The notes under the pieces are model-generated. The model made no database searches. It was not told the DNA's origin and saw only the letters and a list, made by a program, of their open reading frames with translations. Shown one piece after another: positions 1-11,418 of a stretch of 64,000 nucleotides of DNA. This stretch comes from Pseudoduganella namucuonensis (lineage in GTDB: Bacteria; Pseudomonadota; Gammaproteobacteria; Burkholderiales; Burkholderiaceae_D), in the NCBI RefSeq assembly GCF_900116645.1, contig NZ_FPBO01000009.1, positions 62,001 to 126,000 on the forward strand. The letters are read 5' to 3'. How positions within the stretch are numbered: the first letter of the stretch is position 1; each line of letters opens with the position of its first letter. The position numbers were made by a program, and so were the translations under genes.

Positions 1-1
1 G

Positions 2-184
2 GCCGGCGGCGACGACGAGATGTCGGCGCTGCACATGGAAATGGACACCAAACTGGACCTGGCGGTGGCCTACCAGGAGATCGGCGACAAGGAGGGCGCG
101 CGCGAACTGCTGGACGAGGTCATCCGCGGCGGCAGCGACGACCAGATCGCCCGCGCCAGCGCCATGCGCACCCAGCTGGGCTGA
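2..184 (+). CDS. fimV: FimV C-terminal fragment (gene truncated by window start)
   Basis: Only the last 60 codons are present, ending with TGA at 182-184; the gene begins outside the window. The visible peptide has the helical tail typical of FimV, with the run MDTKLDLAVAYQEIGD and then EGARELLDEV, as in the FimV C-terminal TPR-like domain. FimV is an inner-membrane peptidoglycan-binding (LysM) protein. In Pseudomonas it supports polar type IV pilus assembly, twitching and cyclase activation. The order fimV-truA-trpF is conserved in many beta- and gammaproteobacteria, which supports the call. The N-terminal domains cannot be assessed. Confidence 0.8.
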   Translation, partial: AGGDDEMSALHMEMDTKLDLAVAYQEIGDKEGARELLDEVIRGGSDDQIARASAMRTQLG

Positions 185-219
185 GCCCGCCGGCCCGCTG
201 CCGGGGCGGGGACGGCGGG

Positions 220-225
220 TATAAT
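220..225 (+). promoter_or_regulatory. Candidate -10 element for truA
   Basis: A perfect TATAAT lies 33 bases before the truA start. The bases 17 upstream (gctgcc) are a poor -35 box, so this is a suggestion from one hexamer only. Confidence 0.3.
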
Positions 226-257
226 GCGCTGATCCAATATTACCGGTAGGGCAGCAA

Positions 258-1070
258 TTGAAACGGATCGCATTAGGAATCCAGTACGACGGCCAGGCTT
301 GGCAGGGTTATCAGACCCAGCCGGGCGGCCACACGGTGCAGGACCAGCTCGAGGCGGCCATGCTGCGCTTCGCCACCGTGCCCCTGGCCACCACCTGCGC
401 CGGCCGCACCGACGCCGGCGTGCACGGCCTGGGCCAGGTGGTCCATTTCGACACCGACCTCACGCGGGAAATCCACGGCTGGGTGCGCGGCATCAACGCC
501 TTCCTGCCGCCGTCGATCGGCGTGCGCTGGGCCAAGGAATTGCACGAGGTGGACGGCGGCTTCCACGACGGGCGTGAATTCCACGCCCGCTTCAGCGCGC
601 GCTCGCGCACCTACCACTACCTGCTCTACAACAACGCCATCCGCTCGCCGCTGCTGGCGGGCCGCGCCGGCTTCTGCCACCGGCCGCTGGACGTCGAGCG
701 CATGCGCGCCGCCGTGCCCGCGCTGATCGGCGAGCACGATTTCTCCGCCTTCCGCGCCGCCTCCTGCCAGGCCAAGACGCCGGTCAAGCTGATGCATGAA
801 ATCGGCGTCGAGCGCCACGGCGAGCTCATCGTGTTCACCCTGCGCGCCAGCGCCTTCCTGCATCACATGGTGCGCAACCTGGTGGGCGCGCTGGTGTACA
901 TCGGCTCGGGCCGGCAGGAGCCTGAATGGCTGGGCCAACTGCTGGTGTCGAAAAACCGCTCGCTGGCCGCGCCCACCTTCATGCCGGACGGCCTGTACCT
1001 GGCCGACATCGAATACGACGCCAAGTGGGGCCTGCCGCGCGAGGGCGCGCGTGCCTTGCCCTGGTTCTAA
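258..1070 (+). CDS. truA: tRNA pseudouridine(38-40) synthase TruA
   Basis: TruA isomerises uridines 38, 39 and 40 in the anticodon arm of tRNAs to pseudouridine, in the cytoplasm. The 270-residue protein matches the family length. The catalytic aspartate is visible as Asp52 in [14 protein letters not shown], the signature motif of the TruA family, and the C-terminal HHMVRNLVG motif is also present. The start is a TTG at 258, preceded by a TAGGG-like ribosome site at 247-251; no ATG lies nearby in frame before the conserved [11 protein letters not shown]. It follows fimV and precedes trpF by 22 bases, so co-transcription with the trp genes is likely. Confidence 0.95.
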   Translation: MKRIALGIQYDGQAWQGYQTQPGGHTVQDQLEAAMLRFATVPLATTCAGRTDAGVHGLGQVVHFDTDLTREIHGWVRGINAFLPPSIGVRWAKELHEVDGGFHDGREFHARFSARSRTYHYLLYNNAIRSPLLAGRAGFCHRPLDVERMRAAVPALIGEHDFSAFRAASCQAKTPVKLMHEIGVERHGELIVFTLRASAFLHHMVRNLVGALVYIGSGRQEPEWLGQLLVSKNRSLAAPTFMPDGLYLADIEYDAKWGLPREGARALPWF

Positions 1071-1092
1071 GGCTGGTTTTCAAGGAATAGCT

Positions 1093-1755
1093 ATGCATCG
1101 CACCCGTATCAAGATCTGCGGCCTGACCCGGCCCGAGGACGTGGCCGCCGTGGCCGCCGCCGGCGCCGACGCGATCGGCTTCGTGTTCTACCCGAAAAGC
1201 CCGCGCCACGTGACGCCCGAACAGGCCGCCAAGCTGATCGAGAGCATGCCGCCCTTCATCACCGCCACCGGCCTGTTCGTCAACGCCGCGCCGGAGGAGG
1301 TGGCCGAGACCGTGCGCGTGTCGCGCGTGACGCTGCTGCAGTTCCACGGCGACGAAACCGCGGAGCAGTGCGCGGCGGCCGCCCATGCGGCGAATACCCG
1401 CTATGTGCGGGCATTTCGCGTCAAACCTGACACCACGCCGGACGAACTGCTAGAATACGACCGGATATGCCGTGCCTCCAGCCCCCTCTATTCGGGCCTC
1501 CTGTTCGATACCTGGGTGGATGCGTACGGCGGCGCAGGAAAGGTATTCGATTGGTCTCTCATCCCAAAAGATCTCGCGCCTCGGGCCGTTTTGAGTGGTG
1601 GCTTGAGCGTACACAACGCGACTGGCGCGGTGGCGCAGGTACGCCCGTACGCGGTTGACATCAGCAGTGGTGTCGAAGCGTCCAAGGGCATCAAGGATCC
1701 CGACAGGATCGCCGCCTTCGTGCGCGCGGTCCGTGAAGCTGACGCCATACTGTGA
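1093..1755 (+). CDS. trpF: Phosphoribosylanthranilate isomerase TrpF
   Basis: TrpF catalyses the Amadori rearrangement of N-(5-phosphoribosyl)anthranilate to the carboxyphenylamino-deoxyribulose phosphate, the third step of tryptophan synthesis. The 220-residue single-domain TIM barrel carries the catalytic Cys9 in KICGLT. The general-acid Asp is in the LLFDT motif, and the phosphate-binding loops LSGGL and DISSGVE are present near the C terminus. I chose the ATG at 1093, which directly precedes HRTRIKICGLT; the frame stays open further upstream but only as a shadow inside truA. trpB follows 12 bases after the stop, so trpF-trpB-trpA form one operon. The other trp genes are not in this window. 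Confidence 0.95.
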   Translation: MHRTRIKICGLTRPEDVAAVAAAGADAIGFVFYPKSPRHVTPEQAAKLIESMPPFITATGLFVNAAPEEVAETVRVSRVTLLQFHGDETAEQCAAAAHAANTRYVRAFRVKPDTTPDELLEYDRICRASSPLYSGLLFDTWVDAYGGAGKVFDWSLIPKDLAPRAVLSGGLSVHNATGAVAQVRPYAVDISSGVEASKGIKDPDRIAAFVRAVREADAIL

Positions 1756-1767
1756 AAGACATCCATC

Positions 1768-3006
<1,239 letters not shown>

Positions 3007-3060
3007 GCCGTCAGGCCCACCATTCAGCCGCGCGATCCCCACTCATATAAGGAAATAGAC

Positions 3061-3861
3061 ATGTCCCGTATTGCCCCGACTTTTGCCGCCCTCAAGCAAC
3101 AAAACAAGACCGCCTTGGTCACCTTCATCACCGGCGGCGACCCCGCGCCCGAACTGACCGTGCCGCTGATGCACGCCATGGTGGCCGGCGGCGTCGACGT
3201 CATCGAACTCGGCGTGCCGTTCTCCGACCCCATGGCCGAGGGCCCCGTGATCCAGCGCGCCTGCGAACGCGCGCTGGCGCTGGGCGTGACCATGCGCGAC
3301 GTGTTCGGCTACGTGCGCGAGTTCCGCAAGACCAACCAGAGCACCCCGGTCGTGCTGATGGGCTACGCCAACCCCATCGAACGCATGGGCTGGGACGCCT
3401 TCATCGCCAATTCCAAGGAAGCCGGCGCGGACGGCGCCATCGTCGTCGACTACCCGCCGGAGGAGTGCGAGGAGTTCGCCGCCAAGATGCGCGCGGCCGA
3501 ACTGGACCTGATCTTCCTGCTGGCCCCGACCTCCACCGAGCAGCGCATCGCCCAGGTGGCCAAGGTGGGCGGCGGCTTCAGCTACTACGTCTCGCTGAAG
3601 GGCGTGACCGGCGCCGGCAACATCGACACCGTCGAGGTGGCCGAGCGCCTGACGGCCATCCGCAAGCACGTCAAGCTGCCGATCGGCGTCGGTTTCGGCA
3701 TCCGCGACGCGGCCACGGCCAAGAAGGTGGCCGAGGTGGCGGACGCGGTCGTCATCGGCAGCCGCATCATCCAGGAGATCGAAAACTCGCCGAAAGAGGG
3801 CGCCGTGGCCGCCGTGCAGGCCTTCGTGACGGGCATCCGCGCCGCCCTGGACGGCAAGTAA
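3061..3861 (+). CDS. trpA: Tryptophan synthase alpha chain
   Basis: TrpA cleaves indole-3-glycerol phosphate to indole and glyceraldehyde 3-phosphate and channels the indole to TrpB. The 266-residue TIM barrel shows the catalytic Glu49 in [10 protein letters not shown]. The second catalytic position, Asp60 in the Salmonella enzyme (DPLADGP), is Glu here (DPMAEGP, codon GAG at about 3238-3240); see findings. The phosphate-binding GFGI and VIGSRI motifs are intact. The ATG at 3061 is preceded by AAGGAAAT, a good ribosome site. It closes the trp part of the cluster; a 108-base spacer with a promoter and palindrome separates it from accD. Confidence 0.96.
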   Translation: MSRIAPTFAALKQQNKTALVTFITGGDPAPELTVPLMHAMVAGGVDVIELGVPFSDPMAEGPVIQRACERALALGVTMRDVFGYVREFRKTNQSTPVVLMGYANPIERMGWDAFIANSKEAGADGAIVVDYPPEECEEFAAKMRAAELDLIFLLAPTSTEQRIAQVAKVGGGFSYYVSLKGVTGAGNIDTVEVAERLTAIRKHVKLPIGVGFGIRDAATAKKVAEVADAVVIGSRIIQEIENSPKEGAVAAVQAFVTGIRAALDGK

Positions 3862-3899
3862 AGAGCGGGTAAATAAGCCGGTCGTGCTATAAGTTGACA

Positions 3900-3939
3900 G
3901 CTTGCCATGTTCGACATGGCAAGCAAAAACGACTACACT
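3900..3939 (+). promoter_or_regulatory. accD promoter overlapped by an 11-bp palindrome (candidate operator)
   Basis: The bases 3900-3910 and 3914-3924 form a perfect inverted repeat around a TCG centre (left arm GCTTGCCATGT). A promoter-like pair TCGACA (3911-3916) and TACACT (3934-3939), spaced 17, sits on it, so the -35 box falls in the centre of the dyad. No T-run follows, so it does not look like an intrinsic terminator. accD starts 31 bases after the -10 box. The palindrome is seen directly; its role as an operator is inference. Confidence 0.5.
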
Positions 3940-3970
3940 TCCGCCACTGAATTAGTGCAAGGAGAATTTT

Positions 3971-4843
3971 ATGAGTTGGTTGGAAAAACTGCTGCCACCG
4001 CGCATCCAGCGTTCCGATGCCGCCGCGCGCAAGACCATGCCGGAGGGCCTGTGGGTCAAATGCCCTTCGTGCGAGGCTGTTTTATACCGTACCGATCTGG
4101 AATCGAACCTGCACGTTTGCCCCAAGTGCGACCACCACATGCGCATCCGCGCGCGCGAGCGCCTGGACGGCCTGCTGGACGCCGGCGGCCGCTATGAGAT
4201 CGGCCAGGAAACCCTGCCGGTCGACACGCTGAAGTTCAAGGACAGCAAGAAATACCCGGACCGCCTGAAACAGGCGATGGACGCCACCGGCGAGACCGAC
4301 GCGCTGATCGTCATGGGCGGCGCCATCATGAGCCTGCCGGTGGTGGTGGCCTGCTTCGAATTCGAGTTCATGGGCGGCTCCATGGGTTCCGTGGTGGGCG
4401 AGCGCTTCGCCCGCGGCGCGCAGGTCGCGCTGGAACAGAAGGTGCCGTTCATCTGCATCACCGCCACCGGCGGCGCCCGCATGCAGGAAGGCCTGCTGTC
4501 GCTGATGCAGATGGCCAAGACCACCGCCATGCTGACCAAGCTGTCGGAGAAGAAGCTGCCCTTCATCAGCGTGCTGACCGACCCGACCATGGGCGGCGTG
4601 TCCGCCTCGTTCGCCTTCATGGGCGACGTGGTGATCGCCGAGCCGAAGGCGCTGATCGGCTTCGCCGGCCCGCGCGTGATCGAGAACACCGTGCGCGAGA
4701 AGCTGCCGGAAGGCTTCCAGCGCGCCGAGTTCCTGGTGCAGAAGGGCGCCGTCGACATGATCGTCGACCGTCGCAAGATGCGCGAGGAAATCGCCCGCCT
4801 GCTGGCCCTGCTGCAAAACCAGGCCGCCGAAGTGCTGGCCTGA
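3971..4843 (+). CDS. accD: Acetyl-CoA carboxylase carboxyltransferase subunit beta
   Basis: AccD with AccA transfers the carboxyl group from biotin to acetyl-CoA, forming malonyl-CoA for fatty acid synthesis. The 290-residue protein begins [10 protein letters not shown], as usual for the family. It has the zinc ribbon with Cys31, Cys34, Cys50 and Cys53 (CPSC and CPKC). The crotonase-fold carboxyltransferase core includes the TGGARMQEG oxyanion region and [12 protein letters not shown]. The ATG has a clear AAGGAGAAT ribosome site. Its own promoter and palindrome lie upstream, and folC follows 83 bases later. Confidence 0.97.
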   Translation: MSWLEKLLPPRIQRSDAAARKTMPEGLWVKCPSCEAVLYRTDLESNLHVCPKCDHHMRIRARERLDGLLDAGGRYEIGQETLPVDTLKFKDSKKYPDRLKQAMDATGETDALIVMGGAIMSLPVVVACFEFEFMGGSMGSVVGERFARGAQVALEQKVPFICITATGGARMQEGLLSLMQMAKTTAMLTKLSEKKLPFISVLTDPTMGGVSASFAFMGDVVIAEPKALIGFAGPRVIENTVREKLPEGFQRAEFLVQKGAVDMIVDRRKMREEIARLLALLQNQAAEVLA

Positions 4844-4926
4844 GCTTGAACGTCGCAAGAAGCTAATCGTCTCACCGCGCCGCGCGCCCCCGGGCCGCGC
4901 GGCGCTCCCGCCTGGAAGTCCCGCCT

Positions 4927-6216
4927 ATGTCTACACTCCCCACCACCTTGCCGGACTGGCTCGCGCTGATCGAGTCGCGCCACGCCGTCACCGAAATCAA
5001 CATGGGCCTGGACCGCGTGCGCGCCGTCAAGGAACGCATGGCGCTGGCTTTCGCCTGCCCGGTCATCATGGTGGCGGGCACCAACGGCAAGGGCTCCACC
5101 TGCGCCATGCTGGAATCGATCCTGCTGCGCGCCGGCTACAAGGTCGGCCTGTACATCAAGCCGCACTTCCTGGACTTTAACGAGCGCGCCCGCGTCAACG
5201 GCGACCTGGCCAGCGACGCGGCCCTGGTGGCCAGCTTCAACGTGGTGGAGGCCGCGCGCGGCGACACCATGCTGACCTATTTCGAGTTCACCACCCTGGC
5301 CATCATGCACCTGATGGCCAACGCCGGGCTGGACGTGGCGATCCTGGAAGTGGGCCTGGGCGGCCGCCTGGACGCGGTCAACGTGATCGACGCCGACGTC
5401 TCCATCGTCACCAGCGTCGACATCGACCACACCGACTACCTGGGCGGCACCCGCGAGCAGATCGGCTTCGAGAAGGCCGGCATCTTCCGCACGGGCAAAC
5501 CGGCCATCTGCAGCGACCCGGTGCCGCCCAAGGCGTTGATCGACCACGCCGAGTCCATCGGCGCGGACCTGTGGCTGATGGGCCGCGACTTCAACTATTC
5601 CGGCGACAAGCAGCAATGGAATTACGGCGGCCGCGGCCAGCGCCGCAATTCGCTGGCCTACCCCAGCCTGCGCGGCGCGAACCAGCTGCTGAACGCCTCG
5701 GCCGTGCTGGCCGCGCTGGAGGCCTTGAAGATCGAACTGCCGGTCGGCGCGCAGGAAGTGCGCACCGGCCTGGTGACGGTGGAACTGCCGGGCCGCTTCC
5801 AGGTCCTGCCGGGCCGCCCGACCGTGATCCTGGACGTGGCGCACAATCCGCACGCGGCCTCGGCGTTGAACCAGAACCTGGGCAACATGGGCTACCACCC
5901 GTACACCTTCGCCGTGTTCGGTTCCATGCGCGACAAGGACATCGACGGCGTCATCAAGGCCATGTCCGAGCATGTCGACCACTGGTGCCTGACGGCGCTG
6001 CCGTCGCCGCGCGCCGCCACGGCCTCGGAGCTGGCCGCCAAGGTGCAGCTGATCCAGGAAGACCGGCCCGAACGCACCGTCAACATATTCGAAGATCCGG
6101 CCGAAGCTTTTGCAAATGCGATGAGCCGGGCCGGCGAGAATGATAGAATTGTGGTCTTTGGATCTTTCCTGACCGTCGCCGGCGTGATGGCGGCGCGAAA
6201 ATCCGCGCTTCACTGA
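4927..6216 (+). CDS. folC: Bifunctional dihydrofolate synthase / folylpolyglutamate synthase
   Basis: FolC adds glutamate to dihydropteroate and then extends folates with further glutamates, an ATP-dependent cytoplasmic reaction. The 429-residue protein has the Mur-ligase fold with the P-loop GTNGKGST at residues 51-58, the KPHFLDFNER motif of the family, and the C-terminal ligase domain with LDVAHNPHA. The accD-folC-dedD-cvpA-purF order is the same as in Escherichia coli and Pseudomonas. The next gene starts 33 bases after the stop. Confidence 0.95.
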   Translation: MSTLPTTLPDWLALIESRHAVTEINMGLDRVRAVKERMALAFACPVIMVAGTNGKGSTCAMLESILLRAGYKVGLYIKPHFLDFNERARVNGDLASDAALVASFNVVEAARGDTMLTYFEFTTLAIMHLMANAGLDVAILEVGLGGRLDAVNVIDADVSIVTSVDIDHTDYLGGTREQIGFEKAGIFRTGKPAICSDPVPPKALIDHAESIGADLWLMGRDFNYSGDKQQWNYGGRGQRRNSLAYPSLRGANQLLNASAVLAALEALKIELPVGAQEVRTGLVTVELPGRFQVLPGRPTVILDVAHNPHAASALNQNLGNMGYHPYTFAVFGSMRDKDIDGVIKAMSEHVDHWCLTALPSPRAATASELAAKVQLIQEDRPERTVNIFEDPAEAFANAMSRAGENDRIVVFGSFLTVAGVMAARKSALH

Positions 6217-6249
6217 CCGCATTCACTCAATCTCTCGACCGATATACGC

Positions 6250-7353
6250 ATGGGCTTGTTCTCGATATTCCAAAAAAACAAGCAGGAGGGCGCTGGCCAG
6301 GACAGCGGCTATTACAGCAAGGCGGATGACGGCGCCACGCTGGAGCGGGCCAGGTCCAAGCGCGCTTCCAGCGCGGAAGGCGTTGCCGCCCGCCGCACGC
6401 GCTCCGGCCGCGAGTCGGACGATCCCGTGTTACCCGAAAAGAAGCGCGCCCGGCGCCGCCTGGTCGGCGCCATCGCGCTGGCGCTGACGGTGGCCGTCGG
6501 CCTGCCGATGCTGCTGGACTCCGAGCCCAAGCCGCTGGCGTCCGACATCGCGATCCAGATCCCGTCCAAGGAAAAACCCGCCGAGCCGGCGCCCGAGGCC
6601 CGCGCGCCCGAGTCGCGCGTCGCGGCCGACGAGGCGCTCGACAAGAGCGAGGAAATCGTCAAGGACGCGCCGCCCGCCAAGCCGGGGGCACCCGCGCCTG
6701 CCGCCGCCCCCGCGCTGGCCGCGGCGCCCGCAACCAAGCCCGCACCCCTCGACATCCACCCGGCCGCGCCCGCCGTGACGGAGAAAAAGCCCGCCGTGAC
6801 CGCCGCGCCGCATGTGGCCGAGCTCAAGCTGCACGAGCCGCCCAAGCCCAAGGAACCTGTCAAGGACGCGGGCAAGGACGCCGCGCGGGAAGCCGCGAAG
6901 TTGGCCGAGACCAGGGCGGCCGAGGTCAAGGCCGCCGAGGCCAAGGCGGCGGAGGCCAGGCTGGCCAAGCTCGCCAAGGAGGCGAAGGAAGCCAAGGAAG
7001 CCAAACTCGAGGCCAGGAAGACCGAACCGCACGCGGAAGCCAAAAAGCCCGAGCCCGAGACCAAGCCCGTCAAGGCGGTGGACGCGGCCCGCGCCATGGC
7101 CATCCTGGAGGACAAGCCGTCCGACACCCGCTACATGGTGCAGGTGGCCGCCGTGACCTCGCAGGAAAAAGTGGATGAATTACAAGGAAAACTGAAGGAA
7201 GCCGGCATCCAGTCCTTCACCCAGAAAGTGACGACCGCCAATGGCGCGCTGACCCGTATCCGCGTCGGCCCGTTCGCCAACAAGGAAGAGGCCGAGAAGG
7301 TGCGCGCCAAGCTGGGCAAGATCGGCCTGAGCAGCAGCCTGGCGACTTCCTGA
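6250..7353 (+). CDS. SPOR-domain protein, DedD-like
   Basis: This is a bitopic inner-membrane protein of 367 residues. It has a cytoplasmic N terminus of about 70 residues ending in KKRARRR and one membrane segment at about 71-89. A long periplasmic linker (about 90-290) rich in Ala, Pro, Lys and Glu follows, with KAAEAKAAEARLAK-type helical repeats. A C-terminal SPOR domain spans about 293-367. SPOR domains bind denuded septal glycan, so a role in cell division or constriction is expected. The position between folC and cvpA is that of dedD. The GC-rich linker gives long spurious reading frames on other strands. Confidence 0.88.
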   Translation: MGLFSIFQKNKQEGAGQDSGYYSKADDGATLERARSKRASSAEGVAARRTRSGRESDDPVLPEKKRARRRLVGAIALALTVAVGLPMLLDSEPKPLASDIAIQIPSKEKPAEPAPEARAPESRVAADEALDKSEEIVKDAPPAKPGAPAPAAAPALAAAPATKPAPLDIHPAAPAVTEKKPAVTAAPHVAELKLHEPPKPKEPVKDAGKDAAREAAKLAETRAAEVKAAEAKAAEARLAKLAKEAKEAKEAKLEARKTEPHAEAKKPEPETKPVKAVDAARAMAILEDKPSDTRYMVQVAAVTSQEKVDELQGKLKEAGIQSFTQKVTTANGALTRIRVGPFANKEEAEKVRAKLGKIGLSSSLATS

Positions 7354-7377
7354 TTCCGATCCGCACGCAGGGCTGAC

Positions 7378-7884
7378 GTGACCATCTTCGCTGAGCTGAC
7401 CATCTTCGACTACCTGGTGATCTTCGTGCTGGCGGCTTCGGCCATCGTCAGCACGCTGCGCGGGCTGGTCAAGGAAATGCTGTCGCTGGCGAGCTGGATC
7501 GTGGCCTTCGTGGTGGCCAACGCCTACGGCGCCCAACTGGCCGCGCTGCTGCCGGACATGGTCCCCGGCGAGGTGGTGCGGCTGATATTGGCCTTCATCG
7601 CGCTGTTCATCGGCGCGCGCTTGCTGATGGGATTGTTGGGCATGCTGGTCGACGCCCTGGTCAAGGCGGGCGGGCTGAGCCTGGCCGACCGCGGCCTGGG
7701 CAGCCTGTTCGGCCTGGGCCGCGGGCTTGTGATTGTGCTGGCCGCCGTCATATTGTGCGGGATGACGTCCATCCCGCAACAGGATTTCTGGAAGAACGCG
7801 CTGCTGAGCCCGTACGCGGAGACCGGGGTGCGCACCGTGAAACCTTACCTGCCGGTGGCCTTTGCCCGGCATGTGCAATTTTAG
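7378..7884 (+). CDS. cvpA: CvpA family inner-membrane protein
   Basis: The 168-residue protein has four hydrophobic helices typical of CvpA (colicin V production) and the family motif LVIFVLAASAIVSTLRGLVKE, written here only in part: the S-T-L-R-G-L-V-K-E element follows the first helix. The start is a GTG at 7378; no ATG is available before the conserved segment. CvpA is associated with envelope homeostasis and, in some enterobacteria, bile tolerance; its molecular activity is unknown. It lies 24 bases after the SPOR gene and 39 before purF, as in E. coli. Confidence 0.88.
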   Translation: MTIFAELTIFDYLVIFVLAASAIVSTLRGLVKEMLSLASWIVAFVVANAYGAQLAALLPDMVPGEVVRLILAFIALFIGARLLMGLLGMLVDALVKAGGLSLADRGLGSLFGLGRGLVIVLAAVILCGMTSIPQQDFWKNALLSPYAETGVRTVKPYLPVAFARHVQF

Positions 7885-7923
7885 AATTCGTTAAATCTGT
7901 AGTACCAGTCCAGGAGCACTACC

Positions 7924-9447
<1,524 letters not shown>

Positions 9448-9472
9448 GTCGTTCCAAACCCAAAGCGAAGGG

Positions 9473-9503
9473 CCGGGGTCAGACCCGCGGGGTCTGACCC
9501 CGG
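9473..9503. repeat. GGGGTCAGACCC hairpin repeat
   Basis: This is a perfect 14-bp inverted repeat with a 3-base loop (9473-9486 and 9490-9503), core GGGGTCAG. No T-run follows on either strand. The same GGGGTCAG core begins the larger palindrome at 60538-60604. It resembles REP-like elements dispersed in Oxalobacteraceae genomes; that link is from general knowledge, not tested here. Confidence 0.6.
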
Positions 9504-9528
9504 GTTCTGCCTCTGGTTCTCAAAGGCC

Positions 9529-10773
9529 ATGACAGAAAAGAAAAATTACGGTTTCACCACCACCATCCTGCACAACGACCGCCAGAAGGGCATCGAGCAC
9601 GGGTCGCTGCACAAGCCCATCCACACCTCGGTGGCCTTCGGCTACGCCGACGCGCGCCAGCTGGCCTCGGTGTTCCAGGGCAAGGAGCCGGGCTTCCGCT
9701 ACGGCCGCCAGGGCAACCCGACGGTCTCCGCGCTGGAGGACAAGGTCAACAAGATGGAACAGGGCGTCGCCACGCTGTGCTTCGCCACCGGCATGGGCGC
9801 CATCGGCGCCGTGTTCCAGGGCCTGCTGCGCGCGGGCGACCACGTGGTGTCGTCGTCCTTCCTGTTCGGTAACACCAATTCGCTGTGGCAGACCGTGGCC
9901 GGGCAGGGCGCCAGCGTCGATTTCGTGGACGCCACCGACGTCGCCAACGTGGCCGCCGCCATCAAGCCGGACACCCGCATCGTCTTCGTCGAAACCATCG
10001 CCAACCCGCGCACCCAGGTGGCCGACCTGAAGCGCATCGGCCAGCTGTGCCAGGAGCGCGGCATCCTCTACATCGTCGACAACACGATGACCACGCCCTA
10101 CCTGTTCCTGCCGAAGTCGGTGGGCGCGGGCCTGGTGGTCAACGCGCTGACCAAGTCGATCGGCGGCCATGGCAACGCCCTGGGCGGCAGCCTGACCGAC
10201 ACCGGCGCCTACGACTGGACCCGCTTCCCCAACATCTACGAGAACTACAAGAAGGCCGCGCCCGCGCAATGGGGCATCACGCAGATCCGCGCCAAGGGTT
10301 TGCGCGACTTCGGCGCCTCGCTGGGACCGGAGGCCGCGCACCACATCGCCGTGGGCGCGGAAACCCTGGCGCTGCGCATGGAGCGCACCTGCGCCAACGC
10401 GCTGGCGCTGGCGGAGCTGCTGGAATCGGACGAGCGCGTGGCCGCCGTGTACTATCCGGGCCTGAAGTCGCATCCGCAGCACGCGATCTCGTCGGAACTG
10501 TTCCGCCGCCATGGTTCGCTGCTGAGTTTTGAGTTGAAGGACGGGATCGACTGCTTCGATTTCCTGAACCGCCTGAAGCTGGCGGTGCCGGCGTCCAACC
10601 TGGGCGACACGCGCACGCTGATCATTCCGGTGGCGCACACCATCTTCTTCGAGATGGGCGCGGAACGCCGCGCGTCGATGGGGATCGCCGAGTCGCTGAT
10701 ACGCGTGTCGGTCGGCATCGAAGACACGGCCGACCTGCTGGACGATTTCGCCTGCGCGCTGGAAGGCTGCTAA
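9529..10773 (+). CDS. Cys/Met metabolism PLP-dependent enzyme (cystathionine gamma-synthase family)
   Basis: The 414-residue protein has the family hallmarks: the RYGRQGNPTV motif near residue 58, the FATGMGAI phosphate-binding turn near 85, the DNTMTTPY motif with the PLP-binding Asp near 184, and the Schiff-base lysine Lys209 in NALTKSIGGHGNA. Such enzymes do O-acyl-homoserine sulfhydrylation, cystathionine synthesis or methionine gamma-elimination. In Pseudomonas the gene after purF is metZ (O-succinylhomoserine sulfhydrylase), so a sulfhydrylase is a fair guess. The sequence departs from classical MetZ at the N terminus, so I leave the symbol empty. It follows the hairpin repeat and may have its own promoter. 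Confidence 0.8.
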   Translation: MTEKKNYGFTTTILHNDRQKGIEHGSLHKPIHTSVAFGYADARQLASVFQGKEPGFRYGRQGNPTVSALEDKVNKMEQGVATLCFATGMGAIGAVFQGLLRAGDHVVSSSFLFGNTNSLWQTVAGQGASVDFVDATDVANVAAAIKPDTRIVFVETIANPRTQVADLKRIGQLCQERGILYIVDNTMTTPYLFLPKSVGAGLVVNALTKSIGGHGNALGGSLTDTGAYDWTRFPNIYENYKKAAPAQWGITQIRAKGLRDFGASLGPEAAHHIAVGAETLALRMERTCANALALAELLESDERVAAVYYPGLKSHPQHAISSELFRRHGSLLSFELKDGIDCFDFLNRLKLAVPASNLGDTRTLIIPVAHTIFFEMGAERRASMGIAESLIRVSVGIEDTADLLDDFACALEGC

Positions 10774-10780
10774 ACCATCG

Positions 10781-11407
10781 CTACCAGGGTTGCGCGCCTT
10801 CCATCCGATAGGGATGGCGCCAGCCCGGCAGGGCGGCGATGCGGTCCAGCCACGCCTGCAGGCGGACGGGATAGTGGACATTGGCCTGCTCGGGCCAGTA
10901 CATATAGCCGCAGATGGAAAAGTCCGCCACGCTGACCCGGTCGTCCAGCAGGAAGGCGCGGCCGTCGGCCAGTTCCGCCTCCAGCCGCTCCACGTCCGCG
11001 TCGAAGCGCTTGCGGAACCAGGGCAGCACTGTGCCCGCGTACGCGGCCGGATCGAACTTCTGGCCATAGCGCAGGTGCGCCATCGAGAACCCGATGCGGT
11101 TCGCCTCCCAGAACAGCCATTCCCGCGCGCGCTCCAGGCGGGCTTGCGTCTCGCCGCCGTAGGCCTTCAAATGCTCGGCCAGGTGCAGCAGGATGGCGTT
11201 GGACTGCACATAGGCCTGGCCGTCGTGCACCAGCAGCGGCACTTCGCCGTACCTGGCCAGGCTGCGGAACGGTTCGGGGCGGTCCGCCCGGTCCAGGCGC
11301 AGGTCGACTTCCTCGTATTCATGCGGCACCCGCGCCACTTCCATCGCCAGCTTGACCTTGTAGCTGTGGCCGGACTCGCAGTTGCCGTAGAGTTTGAAGT
11401 CGCCCAT
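10781..11407 (-). CDS. Glutathione S-transferase family protein
   Basis: The 208-residue protein (from ATG 11407) has an N-terminal thioredoxin-fold domain beginning KLYGNCESGHSYKVKL, with the VPLLVHDGQAYVQSNAIL glutathione-binding region (cis-Pro and Q-S-N), and an all-helical C-terminal domain. A GAGAGG ribosome site lies 7 bases before this ATG; a TTG at 11422 in the same frame is less likely. It begins 12 bases after the lexA stop on the same strand, so it may be read from the lexA promoter. If so it would be SOS-coupled, which is inference. It is convergent with the PLP enzyme gene, 7 bases apart. The substrate is unknown. Confidence 0.85.
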   Translation of the reverse strand: MGDFKLYGNCESGHSYKVKLAMEVARVPHEYEEVDLRLDRADRPEPFRSLARYGEVPLLVHDGQAYVQSNAILLHLAEHLKAYGGETQARLERAREWLFWEANRIGFSMAHLRYGQKFDPAAYAGTVLPWFRKRFDADVERLEAELADGRAFLLDDRVSVADFSICGYMYWPEQANVHYPVRLQAWLDRIAALPGWRHPYRMEGAQPW

Positions 11408-11418
11408 GGCGCCGCCTC

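Noticed and set aside
3894..3899. TTGACA as accD -35 box
   Set aside because: No acceptable -10 box lies 16-18 bases downstream; TCGACA at 3911 with TACACT fits better.
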